The notes under the pieces: model-generated
Databases searched by the model: none
Seen by the model: the letters and a program-made list of their open reading frames with translations, nothing else
What the model was told of the DNA's origin: nothing
Shown here: positions 7,584 through 16,308 of the stretch, one piece after another
Position numbering within the stretch: the first letter of the stretch is position 1
How the letters are laid out: the number at the start of each line of letters is the position of its first letter
Made by a program: the position numbers and the translations under genes
DNA from: Pseudomonas duriflava
Lineage (GTDB): Bacteria > Pseudomonadota > Gammaproteobacteria > Pseudomonadales > Pseudomonadaceae
DNA: 53,862 nucleotides
Assembly (NCBI RefSeq): GCF_007830155.1
Contig: NZ_VLKY01000019.1
Location: 1-53,862 of the forward strand
Direction of reading: 5' to 3'

Positions 7584-8600
7584 CTATTGACCTCCCGAAA
7601 GCAGTGACGGGCGTGGCGTGGTGCGGGCACGCTCGGGTGCGTTGCGCATGATCACAAACACTTCGGTGCGTTCCTGCGGCGTCAGGATGTTGCGCGGATA
7701 GGCGGCTACGGCCGCCACATCCCAGTTGCCACACGCCGCTTCCTTGAACTCGACCGGCTGCGAGGAGGTGTTCTTGGCTACCCCAATAAAGACCTTGAGG
7801 TTATGCCCCAGCATCTGCTGGCCGCGGGAGAAATCAAAGGCAAGTCCGTTCTGTACACAGCGCGGCAGGTCGTAGGTATTGGCAGTGACCGGCTTCATCG
7901 AATAACCGCTAGGGGTCTGTCCCAGCGCCAGGTCGCGCATGACATCCTTGATCGTGGCGACATAGGGCTGGCTGGTCTCCCACTTCTCGGCCTCTTCGCT
8001 GGCCAGTGGCTGGCGTATGCCCGCAAGGGACTGCTCATCCAGCTCAAAGGAGACCTCACGCGCCGGGATAGTCTGTGGAATAAGCGTGATGGACAGGGCA
8101 ACGCCGGGATTGCCCTTGTCATTGATAAACAGGGTCACCGGTGCTTCATCGGAAGAAGCCACATACACGATGTTATTGAGGATTTCGGTCGTGGCGCTGG
8201 AGGTGGTCTTGACCTCGGGTTTATCAAAAGGGGTCACTATCCGGTTGAGCTGGTAGCGGGCAATGGGCACCAGTACGTTTTCACCAGACCTGAGCCGGAT
8301 ATGCGAGGCATGGTTCAGCTCCATGCTGGCGGGATTGGTAGTGGTCTGGCCGCTACGCGCCTGCGAGAGCGTGATGGGGCGTGGCACGCCTTCCGTCATT
8401 ACGCTGCGACTGACCGAGGGAATCTCGGGGGTTGTGCTTCGCACCGAGGACGGATGCACCGGTGCCTGAACGGAAATGGCCGGGCCGCCCTGCTCGGCAT
8501 GGTTGGCCGGGATAACCGGAATATCAATACCGGCTGCCTGCGCCTCGTGCACGCCGCCCAGGGCAAGGGCCAGCGCTGTCATGAAAGGGATGGGTTTCAC
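7584..8600 (-). CDS. traK: TraK-type secretin-like pore protein
   Basis: 338 residues starting with GTG at 8598-8600 (GGAGCC upstream). It has a signal peptide ending AQA near residue 22 and a C-terminal half of beta-rich sequence (YPRNILTPQERTEVFV) as in TraK/TrhK proteins of F-type systems, related to VirB9 and secretins. It would form the outer membrane ring with TraV and TraB. The gene is 11 bp after traE and directly precedes traB, the conserved L-E-K-B order. Confidence 0.85.
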   Translation of the reverse strand: MKPIPFMTALALALGGVHEAQAAGIDIPVIPANHAEQGGPAISVQAPVHPSSVRSTTPEIPSVSRSVMTEGVPRPITLSQARSGQTTTNPASMELNHASHIRLRSGENVLVPIARYQLNRIVTPFDKPEVKTTSSATTEILNNIVYVASSDEAPVTLFINDKGNPGVALSITLIPQTIPAREVSFELDEQSLAGIRQPLASEEAEKWETSQPYVATIKDVMRDLALGQTPSGYSMKPVTANTYDLPRCVQNGLAFDFSRGQQMLGHNLKVFIGVAKNTSSQPVEFKEAACGNWDVAAVAAYPRNILTPQERTEVFVIMRNAPERARTTPRPSLLSGGQ

Positions 8601-8611
8601 AGGTGGCTCCT

Positions 8612-9238
8612 CTATTTACCGGCTTTGCTGGCGCGCTCAGCCGCGCGCTCGGCGGCCTTGCTCTGCTTTTCCAGCACATCAAGCGTGTGGGGACGGTCGG
8701 CGTAGGTCGTCATGAACGTGACGACAGGCATGTAGCTGTCAATCCTGATCCTGAACTCGTAGGTACGCCGGTCACGACGGGTCTCGCCGTTGGGGCTGAT
8801 GACCGAGCTGTTGCCAAACACAAAGACCTTGCCGGAGGCACGCTCGAACACCACGTTGCGTGGCTCGAACGTCATGCTTAGGCGGTCCTTTCTGATGATC
8901 TCGGCCTGTGACTGGATCGCCTCCATGGCCTCCTGAAAGATGCGCGGCGACAGCAGCGGCTCCAGGCGCTCACGCACAAACTGCACGTTACCGGGGGTGA
9001 TGTTGCCCATCAACAGCGACAGAAACATGCCCCAGGCCTCGTGATAGGACTGCCCGGCCTCGTCAGCGGTAACAAAGGCCTCCTCCTTGAGGGTATAGGG
9101 CTGAAGAATCACGACCGGCTTCTTGAACAGCAGCATCCCCAGTGTGAGCGCAAGACAGGCAACCAGGCCCACAATGGCGTAGCGGGAATACCGGTTTTCG
9201 AGCAGCGCCCAGTTCCACTTGCTCAGCATGTTTCCCAT
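8612..9238 (-). CDS. traE: TraE-type mating-pore protein
   Basis: 208 residues from the ATG at 9236-9238, two bases after the traL stop. One N-terminal transmembrane helix (about 18-37) is followed by a periplasmic domain with the TraE-family pattern LLMGNITPGNVQFVRERLEP and DRRTYEFRIRI near the C-terminus. TraE is related to VirB5/VirB8-type periplasmic scaffold proteins and is needed for pilus assembly. The C-terminal tail is lysine/alanine rich. A frame extending further upstream exists but would overlap traL heavily. Confidence 0.86.
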   Translation of the reverse strand: MGNMLSKWNWALLENRYSRYAIVGLVACLALTLGMLLFKKPVVILQPYTLKEEAFVTADEAGQSYHEAWGMFLSLLMGNITPGNVQFVRERLEPLLSPRIFQEAMEAIQSQAEIIRKDRLSMTFEPRNVVFERASGKVFVFGNSSVISPNGETRRDRRTYEFRIRIDSYMPVVTFMTTYADRPHTLDVLEKQSKAAERAAERASKAGK

Positions 9239-9240
9239 TT

Positions 9241-9522
9241 TCACGGCAGGACCCTCCGGGCAAAGGGATTGAGCAGGGTCTTTGACGTCGACGGAATGGC
9301 GCCCATCCAGTAGGCGATATGAATGAGATAGCCATCGGCATGACCATCCTTGTACTTCTGGTAGAGAAACGTCACGGCATAGCCGATAGCGCCGCACAGG
9401 AGCGCTTTGCCGATGGCCATGCCAAAGAGCAGACCGACCCCTATCGGGACCAGCTCATCAAGACTCCAGATCAGGACATGAAGCGGATCATCACAACGCG
9501 TGGGGATGTGTATGGCTTTCAC
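9241..9522 (-). CDS. traL: TraL-type pilus assembly protein
   Basis: 93 residues starting with GTG at 9520-9522. Two close hydrophobic segments (about 24-58) and the C-terminal YWMGAIPST-like sequence fit TraL of F-type systems, a small inner-membrane component related to VirB3. It is the first gene of the L-E-K-B block. A full palindromic operator lies about 65 bp upstream, giving this block its own controlled promoter. Confidence 0.83.
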   Translation of the reverse strand: MKAIHIPTRCDDPLHVLIWSLDELVPIGVGLLFGMAIGKALLCGAIGYAVTFLYQKYKDGHADGYLIHIAYWMGAIPSTSKTLLNPFARRVLP

Positions 9523-9587
9523 AGGTAGAGCCCTCAGTCTGTTACCAGGTCAGGGCTTATTGTGAGGTAAGAGGCAGGCGGGCTATG

Positions 9588-9624
9588 GCCGTGGTTGGTA
9601 CCCGCGCGGGTATCAACCACGAGG
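9588..9624 (-). promoter_or_regulatory. tra operator upstream of traL
   Basis: Near-perfect palindrome: arm CGTGGTTGGTACCC, centre GCGC, arm GGGTATCAACCACG, with AGG extending one side. On the minus strand a possible -35 TTGCAC lies just upstream. Its distance to the traL start (about 65 bp) equals that of the equivalent palindrome to the traI start. Confidence 0.75.
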
Positions 9625-9673
9625 TTTGGGTGCAAATAATTCAGAAATTTTGAGCAGGCCAGGATAAAAGCCG

Positions 9674-9709
9674 CCCAGTCTTCAGAGGCATGTCGCCTGG
9701 AAGACTGGG
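9674..9709 (-). terminator. Hairpin terminator after the DUF4400 gene
   Basis: Ten-base perfect stem CCCAGTCTTC / GAAGACTGGG with a 16-base loop. On the minus strand it is followed by CGGCTTTTA, a short T run. It lies 11 bp past the DUF4400 stop and upstream of the traL operator, so it likely separates the traI-traD transcript from the traL transcript. Confidence 0.65.
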
Positions 9710-9719
9710 TGGGAATAAC

Positions 9720-10349
9720 TCAAATCTGCTTTTGCAGGTTGCCGACAAACACACCCATCATCACGCAGACAAACATCATCACAATCGGAAGGATCGCCGG
9801 GTTGATGGCAATGGGGCTGATAAAGGCAATCAGCACCGCCTGCACGGCTACCGAGGCACTGAGCATGCCGTAGCGGTTCCAGACGGGAGAGGCGTAATCG
9901 TAGTTGGTCTGCTTGACCTTGCGGCGCATGAGTCCATCCCAGATGGCCGGGATCAGCAGCAGCGCCATATAGGGCAGCCAGATCGACAACAGCGCCAGCC
10001 GCGCGCAGATCTGGTAGACCATGTGCATCAGTGCATCGAGCCGGTCTTCCATCCACGAGAAGAGAAAATCGCCCATGCGCTCCATGCCCCGACTGCGAGC
10101 GGCTTCCTCTTCACTGGGTATCATCAGGCGATGCAGCGCCGGATAGATGCCGGTTTCAAACACGGCGCCCTTGTACCAGCTCATGGCCTTGGTGTTGACG
10201 TAGGCCTCCGATTCCTCGCCCAGGTGGCTGCGCACCATGGCCGACTCCTCCCGAATCACCCGTTCGGTCCAGTCGCCCGGAATAAAGACCGTAACCAGCA
10301 ACAGCTCAATAGCGACGAGGAAGAGTGTCAGCCACAATGGCGTCTTCAT
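9720..10349 (-). CDS. DUF4400-type membrane protein of the tra region
   Basis: 209 residues with an N-terminal transmembrane helix (about 6-22), a central soluble part with the pattern FLFSWMEDRLDALMHMVYQ, and three more hydrophobic segments (about 118-140, 158-178, 182-203). The position between traD and traL and the topology match the DUF4400 protein found at this place in SXT/R391-type elements. It has been linked to conjugation, but its biochemical role is not established. The gene overlaps the upstream unknown gene by 44 bp. Confidence 0.75.
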   Translation of the reverse strand: MKTPLWLTLFLVAIELLLVTVFIPGDWTERVIREESAMVRSHLGEESEAYVNTKAMSWYKGAVFETGIYPALHRLMIPSEEEAARSRGMERMGDFLFSWMEDRLDALMHMVYQICARLALLSIWLPYMALLLIPAIWDGLMRRKVKQTNYDYASPVWNRYGMLSASVAVQAVLIAFISPIAINPAILPIVMMFVCVMMGVFVGNLQKQI

Positions 10350-10890
10350 ATTTGGTACCCGTCAGTATGTCGAGATAGCGCTCATGCAGGAGGCTGATCA
10401 GAAGACGCCGTGCCTCGGTAATTTCAGCTTGCGTCAGCGGCGTGGCGGTCAGCGGGTCATCGGCATTAAGCACTTCACAGGCAGTCCTGTCAGAAAGCAG
10501 GTTCCACGATTGACCGGACCTGTCCGAAAGGGTCACGCCCAGGAGTTTTACGGTAGTGGATATGATCGTATTGACGATGACTGCGAGCCGATAATAATTA
10601 TTAAGTTTGCCATCGCCGTTTACATTAAGTACGGCGGCGGTATATTCGGTCATGGTTTTGTCTACAACCGACCAGATGACCGGACGGTTCTGGTGCAGAA
10701 TTCCCTCGCCAATATGATTATAGACACTTTCCATGTAAGTAATGGTACGTGCCCAGTCAATGTCAAGTATTTCCCAGTAATGAATATGCTTATTCAGTGA
10801 GGAAATGGCTCTGAATCTGCGATTGAATCCTAGTGGCTGGATTATAAGATTTACTTCCGGGTTTAAGGTGTAGTAATTGGAGTTATTCAT
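10306..10890 (-). CDS. Unknown tra-operon protein, paralogue A
   Basis: 194 residues from the ATG at 10888-10890 (sequence MNNSNYYTLNPEVNLI). It is clearly homologous along its entire length to the next upstream gene (identical stretches GEGILHQNRPVIWSVVDK, GFNRRFRAI, KLNN, TACEVL), with roughly two thirds identical residues. No signal peptide, membrane span or known motif is visible; it looks soluble and mostly helical. Its 3' end overlaps the DUF4400 gene. Lower GC than traD suggests that the pair was added to the standard traD-DUF4400 junction. Function unknown. Confidence 0.75.
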   Translation of the reverse strand: MNNSNYYTLNPEVNLIIQPLGFNRRFRAISSLNKHIHYWEILDIDWARTITYMESVYNHIGEGILHQNRPVIWSVVDKTMTEYTAAVLNVNGDGKLNNYYRLAVIVNTIISTTVKLLGVTLSDRSGQSWNLLSDRTACEVLNADDPLTATPLTQAEITEARRLLISLLHERYLDILTGTKYEDAIVADTLPRRY

Positions 10891-10955
10891 AGGTCCGTCC
10901 AGGGCTGCCACTCATATGAGATCGGGATACTTCCCTTGATAACGATTTGGCTTGT

Positions 10956-11540
10956 TTAATAAAGAATAGGAAGAGCATTAGCCACGATGGGTTCTTCATA
11001 TCGCGTATCCGTCAGGATTCCGCGATAGCGCTCATGCAGCAGGTTTAACAGCAGGCGCCTGGCATCAGTTATCTGGTCGGGAGACAAGGGCGTGGCAGAG
11101 AGCCTCTGGTCGGGCTCAAGAACTTCACAGGCGGTTTTTTCAGAGAAAAGATTCCATGCGTTTCCTGAAGTATCACTTAAGGTGACATCAAGAAGTTTGA
11201 CCGTGCTGGATATGATGTTATTGATGATAGTTGCGAAACGGTAGAAATTATTCAACTTGCCATCGTCGTTGACATTCTGAACAGCAGCGGCATATTCAGC
11301 CATGGCCTTGTCAACAACAGACCAGATGACCGGGCGGTTCTGGTGCAGGATACCTTCACCAATAGTGTGATAGATATCTTCCATATAGTCTTTTGCACAA
11401 GGCCAGTCTATTTCCAGAATGTTCCAATAATGGTGGTGTTTCTCAAGCGAGCGGATTGCCCTGAATCTGCGGTTGAATCCATGCTGCTGAACGATCAGGT
11501 TTACTTCAGGATTTAAAGTGTAGTAACTGAAATTATTCAT
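10956..11540 (-). CDS. Unknown tra-operon protein, paralogue B
   Basis: 194 residues, same length and architecture as paralogue A and separated from it by 65 bp, so the two arose by tandem duplication followed by divergence. The 5' flanks are also similar (CCCTGGAC before both starts), indicating that the duplicated unit included the ribosome-binding region. It follows traD by 19 bp. The strongly conserved GEGILHQNRPVIWSVVDK block near residues 67-84 is the best candidate for a functional site. No family was recognised. Confidence 0.75.
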   Translation of the reverse strand: MNNFSYYTLNPEVNLIVQQHGFNRRFRAIRSLEKHHHYWNILEIDWPCAKDYMEDIYHTIGEGILHQNRPVIWSVVDKAMAEYAAAVQNVNDDGKLNNFYRFATIINNIISSTVKLLDVTLSDTSGNAWNLFSEKTACEVLEPDQRLSATPLSPDQITDARRLLLNLLHERYRGILTDTRYEEPIVANALPILY

Positions 11541-11559
11541 ATCTTTGTCCAGGGCTCAA

Positions 11560-13389
11560 CTAATGTAGAATCGGGATTCTTCCCTTGATTAATTTCCCGC
11601 CAGATAACTTCGCAAAATATTCCAGATTCGGTAGCATGGTTAAAAGTTGGTAATCAAGCAGAGGCACCAACTCCTCCATAAGTCGCTCACCCTGTCCACC
11701 GCCATGAAGTAACGGGTCCTCTCCCCCGGAATTCATGTTTTGAGACCGTACTACATATTTGATACGGGTTTCGGGGATATCTTTTACAAACTGTTCCTGG
11801 GTTTCAGCATCTTTTAAGCGCAGGGCAATGGTGTTATTAACATTGCCCAGTACTTGTTGCGCTTTATGTTCGCTGCCAAGCCGCGCACAGAAATCCGCAT
11901 AGGTTTGGGTCGCCACATATAAGGTCAATTTGGCTCCCCGGCCCTTGTTTAACAGCATGATAAAGGGTTCGTTGATAACTTCTGCCGCCTCGTCAACAAA
12001 GACATTTACTGGACGGTTATCCACCTCAAAGTTATACCGATCACCTGTAACAGCCGTCAGGTCCGAAAGTAGAATGGAACCAATTGCTGATGCAACCATG
12101 TTATCAGTAAGAGAATCCAGCCCAATATAGGTAATGGCGCCCTCATTTATTAATAAGGCGCTATTGGTAATGGGCCTGTCGTCAGTAGGATCTTCGGGGT
12201 CAGGCGAAAGAAGTGGACCAAGATCGCCTGAGGTCAGCATGTTTAGAACTGGCAATAACGTTGCGACCATCTTGGAGAAGTGCGCGCTGTCATGCTCAAA
12301 CATATTAAGCAGACCTTCCAGTTCTGAACTGGCCCGTACAGGTTGAATCACCTGCTTATAAAAAGCATTGGCGGTGAGCGCCTTTTTACGGGGTAGCAAT
12401 GGCTCCAGCCATTTATCATAAAATGCCACCATCATGGCTTCCCAGCCCTCACCTAACACGTCTCTGGCGTAGGCACAGACGGCGCTGACCACCAGCCCAT
12501 CAACCCCTCCCTCCAGATACCGGCGCAAGAGTTTGAGCGTGGGCCTCTTGTCAATGAGGTACAGCCCCTGACAGACGTTGTTCAGCGCCTGCCAGCCAAA
12601 GCTCTTGAAGGGGTCCGAGCCGGTTTCCGAGGGAATCAGGGCGGCGATACGCGAGGCAATCTCGGTGACGCGGGTAAAGTTCTGCAGCGGGTTGATGCGC
12701 ATGCACTCATCCGGAAAGGCCGGGTGAAAGCTGTAGAACGGACGACCAACATGCGCGGCCGCGCGACGGGCATTCTCGCGCATCTCCTTGTCGCCCTTCG
12801 GGTCAATGATCAGCACCGCTTCGCCGCGCAGTACCTTCTGGCTGATAAGGAGGTCAAACAGGCGGGTCTTGCCCGCGCCGGTGGTGCCCTCGATCAGCAC
12901 ATGGCCTTCCGTATGAGGAATCGGCTGGGTGATCTCGATCTCACGGGGCTCCAGGCCATGAATCCACGGCGCTCCCATCGGCATCTCATCCCTGCCCTCA
13001 ACGCCCTTGCTGGCGCGGGGATTGACGATCTCTGACAGGTCACGCTTGAGGATCTCGTATACCAGCTGGCAATGACGGTTCTCCCAGTAAAAGCCCTTGC
13101 CCAGCCACAGCTGGTCAGGATGCTTTTTTAATGCCTTGCCCAGCTGCTCCAGATTTATGAATTCGAGCTTTTTGCCCTGCAGGTTGCGCTTGACGTAATA
13201 CAGGCGAATCGCCGCGGGCAGACGGCTGATGGCCATGACCGAGCAGATGCCGCTCATCCAGTACACCGGCTCGGGTGGCATGTCGGTGACCTGATTGACC
13301 AGGTAGGCGACCGAAGACGCAGCGACCCAGCCCATGCAGGCCATGAATTCATAATTAGGCCGAAAGGGCATCTCATAACGATCATTCAT
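11560..13389 (-). CDS. traD: TraD-type coupling protein (VirD4 ATPase)
   Basis: 609 residues. Two N-terminal hydrophobic segments (about 15-33 and 42-58) anchor it in the inner membrane. Walker A is GTTGAGKT at 168-175 and Walker B is VNVFVDEAAE near 440, followed by the family motif GRGAKLTLYVATQT. It is the type IV coupling protein that brings the relaxosome to the pore. The family in SXT-like elements is about 600 residues, so it is full length. It overlaps traI by 8 bp, in the usual MobH relaxase-coupling protein order. Confidence 0.93.
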   Translation of the reverse strand: MNDRYEMPFRPNYEFMACMGWVAASSVAYLVNQVTDMPPEPVYWMSGICSVMAISRLPAAIRLYYVKRNLQGKKLEFINLEQLGKALKKHPDQLWLGKGFYWENRHCQLVYEILKRDLSEIVNPRASKGVEGRDEMPMGAPWIHGLEPREIEITQPIPHTEGHVLIEGTTGAGKTRLFDLLISQKVLRGEAVLIIDPKGDKEMRENARRAAAHVGRPFYSFHPAFPDECMRINPLQNFTRVTEIASRIAALIPSETGSDPFKSFGWQALNNVCQGLYLIDKRPTLKLLRRYLEGGVDGLVVSAVCAYARDVLGEGWEAMMVAFYDKWLEPLLPRKKALTANAFYKQVIQPVRASSELEGLLNMFEHDSAHFSKMVATLLPVLNMLTSGDLGPLLSPDPEDPTDDRPITNSALLINEGAITYIGLDSLTDNMVASAIGSILLSDLTAVTGDRYNFEVDNRPVNVFVDEAAEVINEPFIMLLNKGRGAKLTLYVATQTYADFCARLGSEHKAQQVLGNVNNTIALRLKDAETQEQFVKDIPETRIKYVVRSQNMNSGGEDPLLHGGGQGERLMEELVPLLDYQLLTMLPNLEYFAKLSGGKLIKGRIPILH

Positions 13390-16150
13390 GGCTGCCCTCC
13401 CGCTCAGGCGCCTTGGGTCTTACGTAAATGAAGTACCTGTCGACTTCCAGGTCATAGCGGGCCGTTTTTTTCCTGATGATGTAGCGCAGCGCCTTTTCCA
13501 GATCCTTGCGTCTGATGGTGGGGTAGTCGGCACTGACCATATCCAGGCATGCGATACCGGCTGCAATCCCCTTTTTCGTCTTGCGAAGGGTGTCGGGTAG
13601 CCAGCGACCATAACCCCTGATGATCATCTCGAAGAGCTCCTCAAGGCATTGCTGAGGTGTTGCGCTGGCAACAAACTGGACATCCAGTTCTACATGTTCC
13701 TGTTCCTGTTCCTGCTCATGCTCATGCTCATTGCATGCCTGCTCTCCCTCGGACTCCGCCAGTCCATGCATGGGGTCGATCACGATCTGGACTGGCTCTG
13801 GGGCAAGTGGGGTATTGAGCGCCCTGACCGTATGCAGGTACTTGATAGGAACCGGTCTGGGCTGCTCCAGGACAATGGGAACCGGCCGCAACGAGGCACC
13901 TGTCACTGTGGCGTCTACCGCAGCCACGTCTACAAACCTGTCCAGCCGTAGATCCGGCACCTTCATATTGAGCGGCTTGAAACCGTCTACCGAGCCGGGC
14001 AACCGCGAATCGCTATGGGCTCTTTCTTCGGCTCTGGAGCGCCGATGCCGGGGCTTGCGTTGAGGAGGAGTTATGAGGGCGTGTTGGCCAGTGCTTTTTC
14101 TATCAGCCTGCCCTGACATAACCTGCTCGGTCGGACTGACATTAACCGGTAGCCTTGCCTGACCAACCGGCGCACCAAAAGGCAGGTCCATAACTTCAAA
14201 ACAGGCGTCGTCCCGATGCACCACGGGCACGACAGGCTTTAGTTCATCATCCACAAGGTCCAGCAGGCCTGGCATAGCTGGATGAGCGTCGTCAGGTCCG
14301 GCAGCGGCCTCTGTCTGCTGAGCCTTGTTTTTCGGCTTGCTGGATGTCTTGTGGCTACCGCGCTTTGGCTTGCGGCCGGTATCAGGTTCGAGCAGCTGGA
14401 AACCATGCATTTGCTCGACGTCCCGCTCCTGCGCCTCAATGGCTTCCAGTTCCTGCTCATAGGCGTCCAGTGGAGGCCCGGCCAGTGTTTCAAAAAAATC
14501 AGCGCCCAGGTCCATGCCAATAGAGCTTTCCGCTACGGACTCAGATTCAGTAGCCTCAGGCATAAAGGCATTATCGTCACCTGTCCCTGCTTCAGCGTTC
14601 TCCACTTTTGGCTGCGGTCCTTTGGTGACATGTTCAAGCAGTGCATCAAACTCGCTGGTCGCCTTGGGAGATACCGCTGATACGTCTTCCTGCGTAGATG
14701 ATGTCTCTGCCTCTAACGGGCCAGTGGCAGCAACTTGCCCGCCTGCCTTTGCCTTTTTCTTTCGTCTGGCTGTTCCCTTGTCAGTTGCGTCAGTTGTCGC
14801 AGGTGAGACGGTTTGCGCCGCGTCCTTCTTCTCAGCAGCTGCATCGGACTGTGTAATAGCCTGCCCCTTTTCAGGTGCATCAGTCAGTACACCCTCTATC
14901 GGAGCCGGTAGCCCCATGGGGTAAAAGAGGCCGGTCTCCTGAATCTTGAGCAGTGCCAGTACCGGTCCCTCGGCCTCTCCAAATTGAGGCTTGATTGCCC
15001 AGTAGCGGTAGGTAATGACGGGTTCGCCAGGGCGGGTTGGCTCGATCTCGCGTGCTGTTGCGACCCCGCATTGAATCAGCATGTCCGCCTGAATAGCGAT
15101 GTCCTTGGGAATGGCCTGAATACCGTCCTCGTTCAGGCGGTCTACGACATCGCGTGAGGCAGCCTTCCAGTTGATAAAAAGCCCTTCCTTGAACACATAG
15201 ACCATTGCACCGGCCTCGTTCACCTTCCAGCGCCCGGACTTGATCATCCGGCGAGTCCCTTCCACCAGATAGCGCTCAACCGAGGGCATAAAGGCCTGCG
15301 AGCCATCCCCTCCGCCGTTGAGCTTCAAGTCCAGTGTGACGCTGGCCTGATCCGCCTTGAGCACCACGTGGGCAATCTTGGACTGCACGGCGTAGCCACC
15401 AATGGCTTCGTCAATCTGATCGAGCATTTCCATGGTGTTGTCAGGTGTCAGAAAGGTCCGCGTCTGTTTGGGAATCAGCAGACGTGCGATACCCGGACCA
15501 TGAAAGGCATGGCGGTTATGCAGGCGATCCTCGCGCCATGACACAAAGTAGCGCTGGACCTTGTTGTCCCGCGCCCAGGGCACCAGCCGGTAACCGTACT
15601 CCTGCAGGGCAAAGTTCCAGAGCAGGCCCGTATCGCTGGTGATCTTCATGTCACACACGGGTTTGCCGACGTCATGCAGCAGTCCAGCCAGCGCCGTGGC
15701 CACGCGCCAGACCTTTTCCCGCTGGCGTCGCTCACGAGGCGTTGCGTCCGCGTCATAGATGACCGCCCCACTCATGCGCGCCGCATGAAAAGCCACCTCA
15801 AGGCCGTGGCGCAACAGGCCGCCGCGTCCCTTGTGGTGGTGGTCCTGCGAGGCCGGCAGTAGATGCACAAACTCGGCATAGCGCACCAGGACCGGATCGA
15901 TAATGGTCCTGAACTCCTGCTCGGAGAGCCCGAGCGACTGCTTGAGGCGCGCTATCTGGGTGCGATGCCCCGCCAGCAGCCTGCGCGGCTCGATGATCTC
16001 GCAGCCTTCGGGAAACGGCGGATAGCGCGTACCGGGATCGGCCTCGAAATCAGGCAGGTAGATGTTCTCAACAAAATACAGCGGGGCACTGGAGCCATCT
16101 GCCGGATTTCCTTTCTGCCTTCCTAAAAGACCACGCAAAAAACTGAACAT
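13382..16150 (-). CDS. traI: MobH-family conjugative relaxase TraI
   Basis: 922 residues. The N-terminal TraI_2 domain holds the HD-type metal site expected of MobH relaxases: HHHKGRGG near 104-111, LLRHGLEVAFH at 112-122 and LAGLLHDVGKP with H159-D160. A long low-complexity, probably disordered middle (about 430-760, rich in A, E, P, Q) leads to a TraI_2 C-terminal domain (about 830-915). It should nick and bind the origin of transfer. The acidic HEHEQEQEQEH tract near 805-815 comes from repeated hexamers. Translation starts at ATG 16148-16150, about 65 bp after the palindromic operator. Confidence 0.92.
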   Translation of the reverse strand: MFSFLRGLLGRQKGNPADGSSAPLYFVENIYLPDFEADPGTRYPPFPEGCEIIEPRRLLAGHRTQIARLKQSLGLSEQEFRTIIDPVLVRYAEFVHLLPASQDHHHKGRGGLLRHGLEVAFHAARMSGAVIYDADATPRERRQREKVWRVATALAGLLHDVGKPVCDMKITSDTGLLWNFALQEYGYRLVPWARDNKVQRYFVSWREDRLHNRHAFHGPGIARLLIPKQTRTFLTPDNTMEMLDQIDEAIGGYAVQSKIAHVVLKADQASVTLDLKLNGGGDGSQAFMPSVERYLVEGTRRMIKSGRWKVNEAGAMVYVFKEGLFINWKAASRDVVDRLNEDGIQAIPKDIAIQADMLIQCGVATAREIEPTRPGEPVITYRYWAIKPQFGEAEGPVLALLKIQETGLFYPMGLPAPIEGVLTDAPEKGQAITQSDAAAEKKDAAQTVSPATTDATDKGTARRKKKAKAGGQVAATGPLEAETSSTQEDVSAVSPKATSEFDALLEHVTKGPQPKVENAEAGTGDDNAFMPEATESESVAESSIGMDLGADFFETLAGPPLDAYEQELEAIEAQERDVEQMHGFQLLEPDTGRKPKRGSHKTSSKPKNKAQQTEAAAGPDDAHPAMPGLLDLVDDELKPVVPVVHRDDACFEVMDLPFGAPVGQARLPVNVSPTEQVMSGQADRKSTGQHALITPPQRKPRHRRSRAEERAHSDSRLPGSVDGFKPLNMKVPDLRLDRFVDVAAVDATVTGASLRPVPIVLEQPRPVPIKYLHTVRALNTPLAPEPVQIVIDPMHGLAESEGEQACNEHEHEQEQEQEHVELDVQFVASATPQQCLEELFEMIIRGYGRWLPDTLRKTKKGIAAGIACLDMVSADYPTIRRKDLEKALRYIIRKKTARYDLEVDRYFIYVRPKAPEREGSHE
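13695..13731 (-). repeat. Hexamer repeat inside traI
   Basis: Successive GTTCCT/GCTCAT-type hexamers on the plus strand encode alternating E, Q and H residues in TraI. The array is imperfect but slippage-prone in multiples of six, so it could change length without breaking the frame. Confidence 0.6.
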
Positions 16151-16214
16151 GACGCGCTGCGACTCCAGTCAATCGATCCTGAAAGCTATCGTCGCAGATT
16201 TTTTTGCTACCAAA

Positions 16215-16252
16215 CCTCGTGGTTGATACCCGCGCGGGTACCAACCACGAGG
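16215..16252. promoter_or_regulatory. tra operator between traI and the divergent operon
   Basis: A 38 bp palindrome with a single mismatched pair: arm CCTCGTGGTTGATACCC, centre GCGC, arm GGGTACCAACCACGAGG. It lies about 65 bp from the traI start and about 56 bp from the start of the plus-strand operon, so a dimeric regulator could control both directions. It shows near-identity with the copies upstream of traL and traV. There is no T run, so it is not a terminator. Confidence 0.8.
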
Positions 16253-16308
16253 AATAGCCACATATTTTTGTTCGTAGACTGTTCCCACCCCACCACGGAG
16301 CAGTTCAC

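Noticed and set aside
7803-8705. Plus-strand 300-codon open frame across traK and traE
   Set aside because: Antisense shadow; composition is rich in R, G, H as expected, and no family resemblance.
16215-16252. Palindrome as a transcription terminator
   Set aside because: No T run follows on either strand, and it lies between divergent start codons where no transcript ends.
16215-16308. Origin of transfer
   Set aside because: Tempting because it is next to traI, but the same palindrome occurs before traL and traV, so it fits an operator. No separate oriT could be defined.
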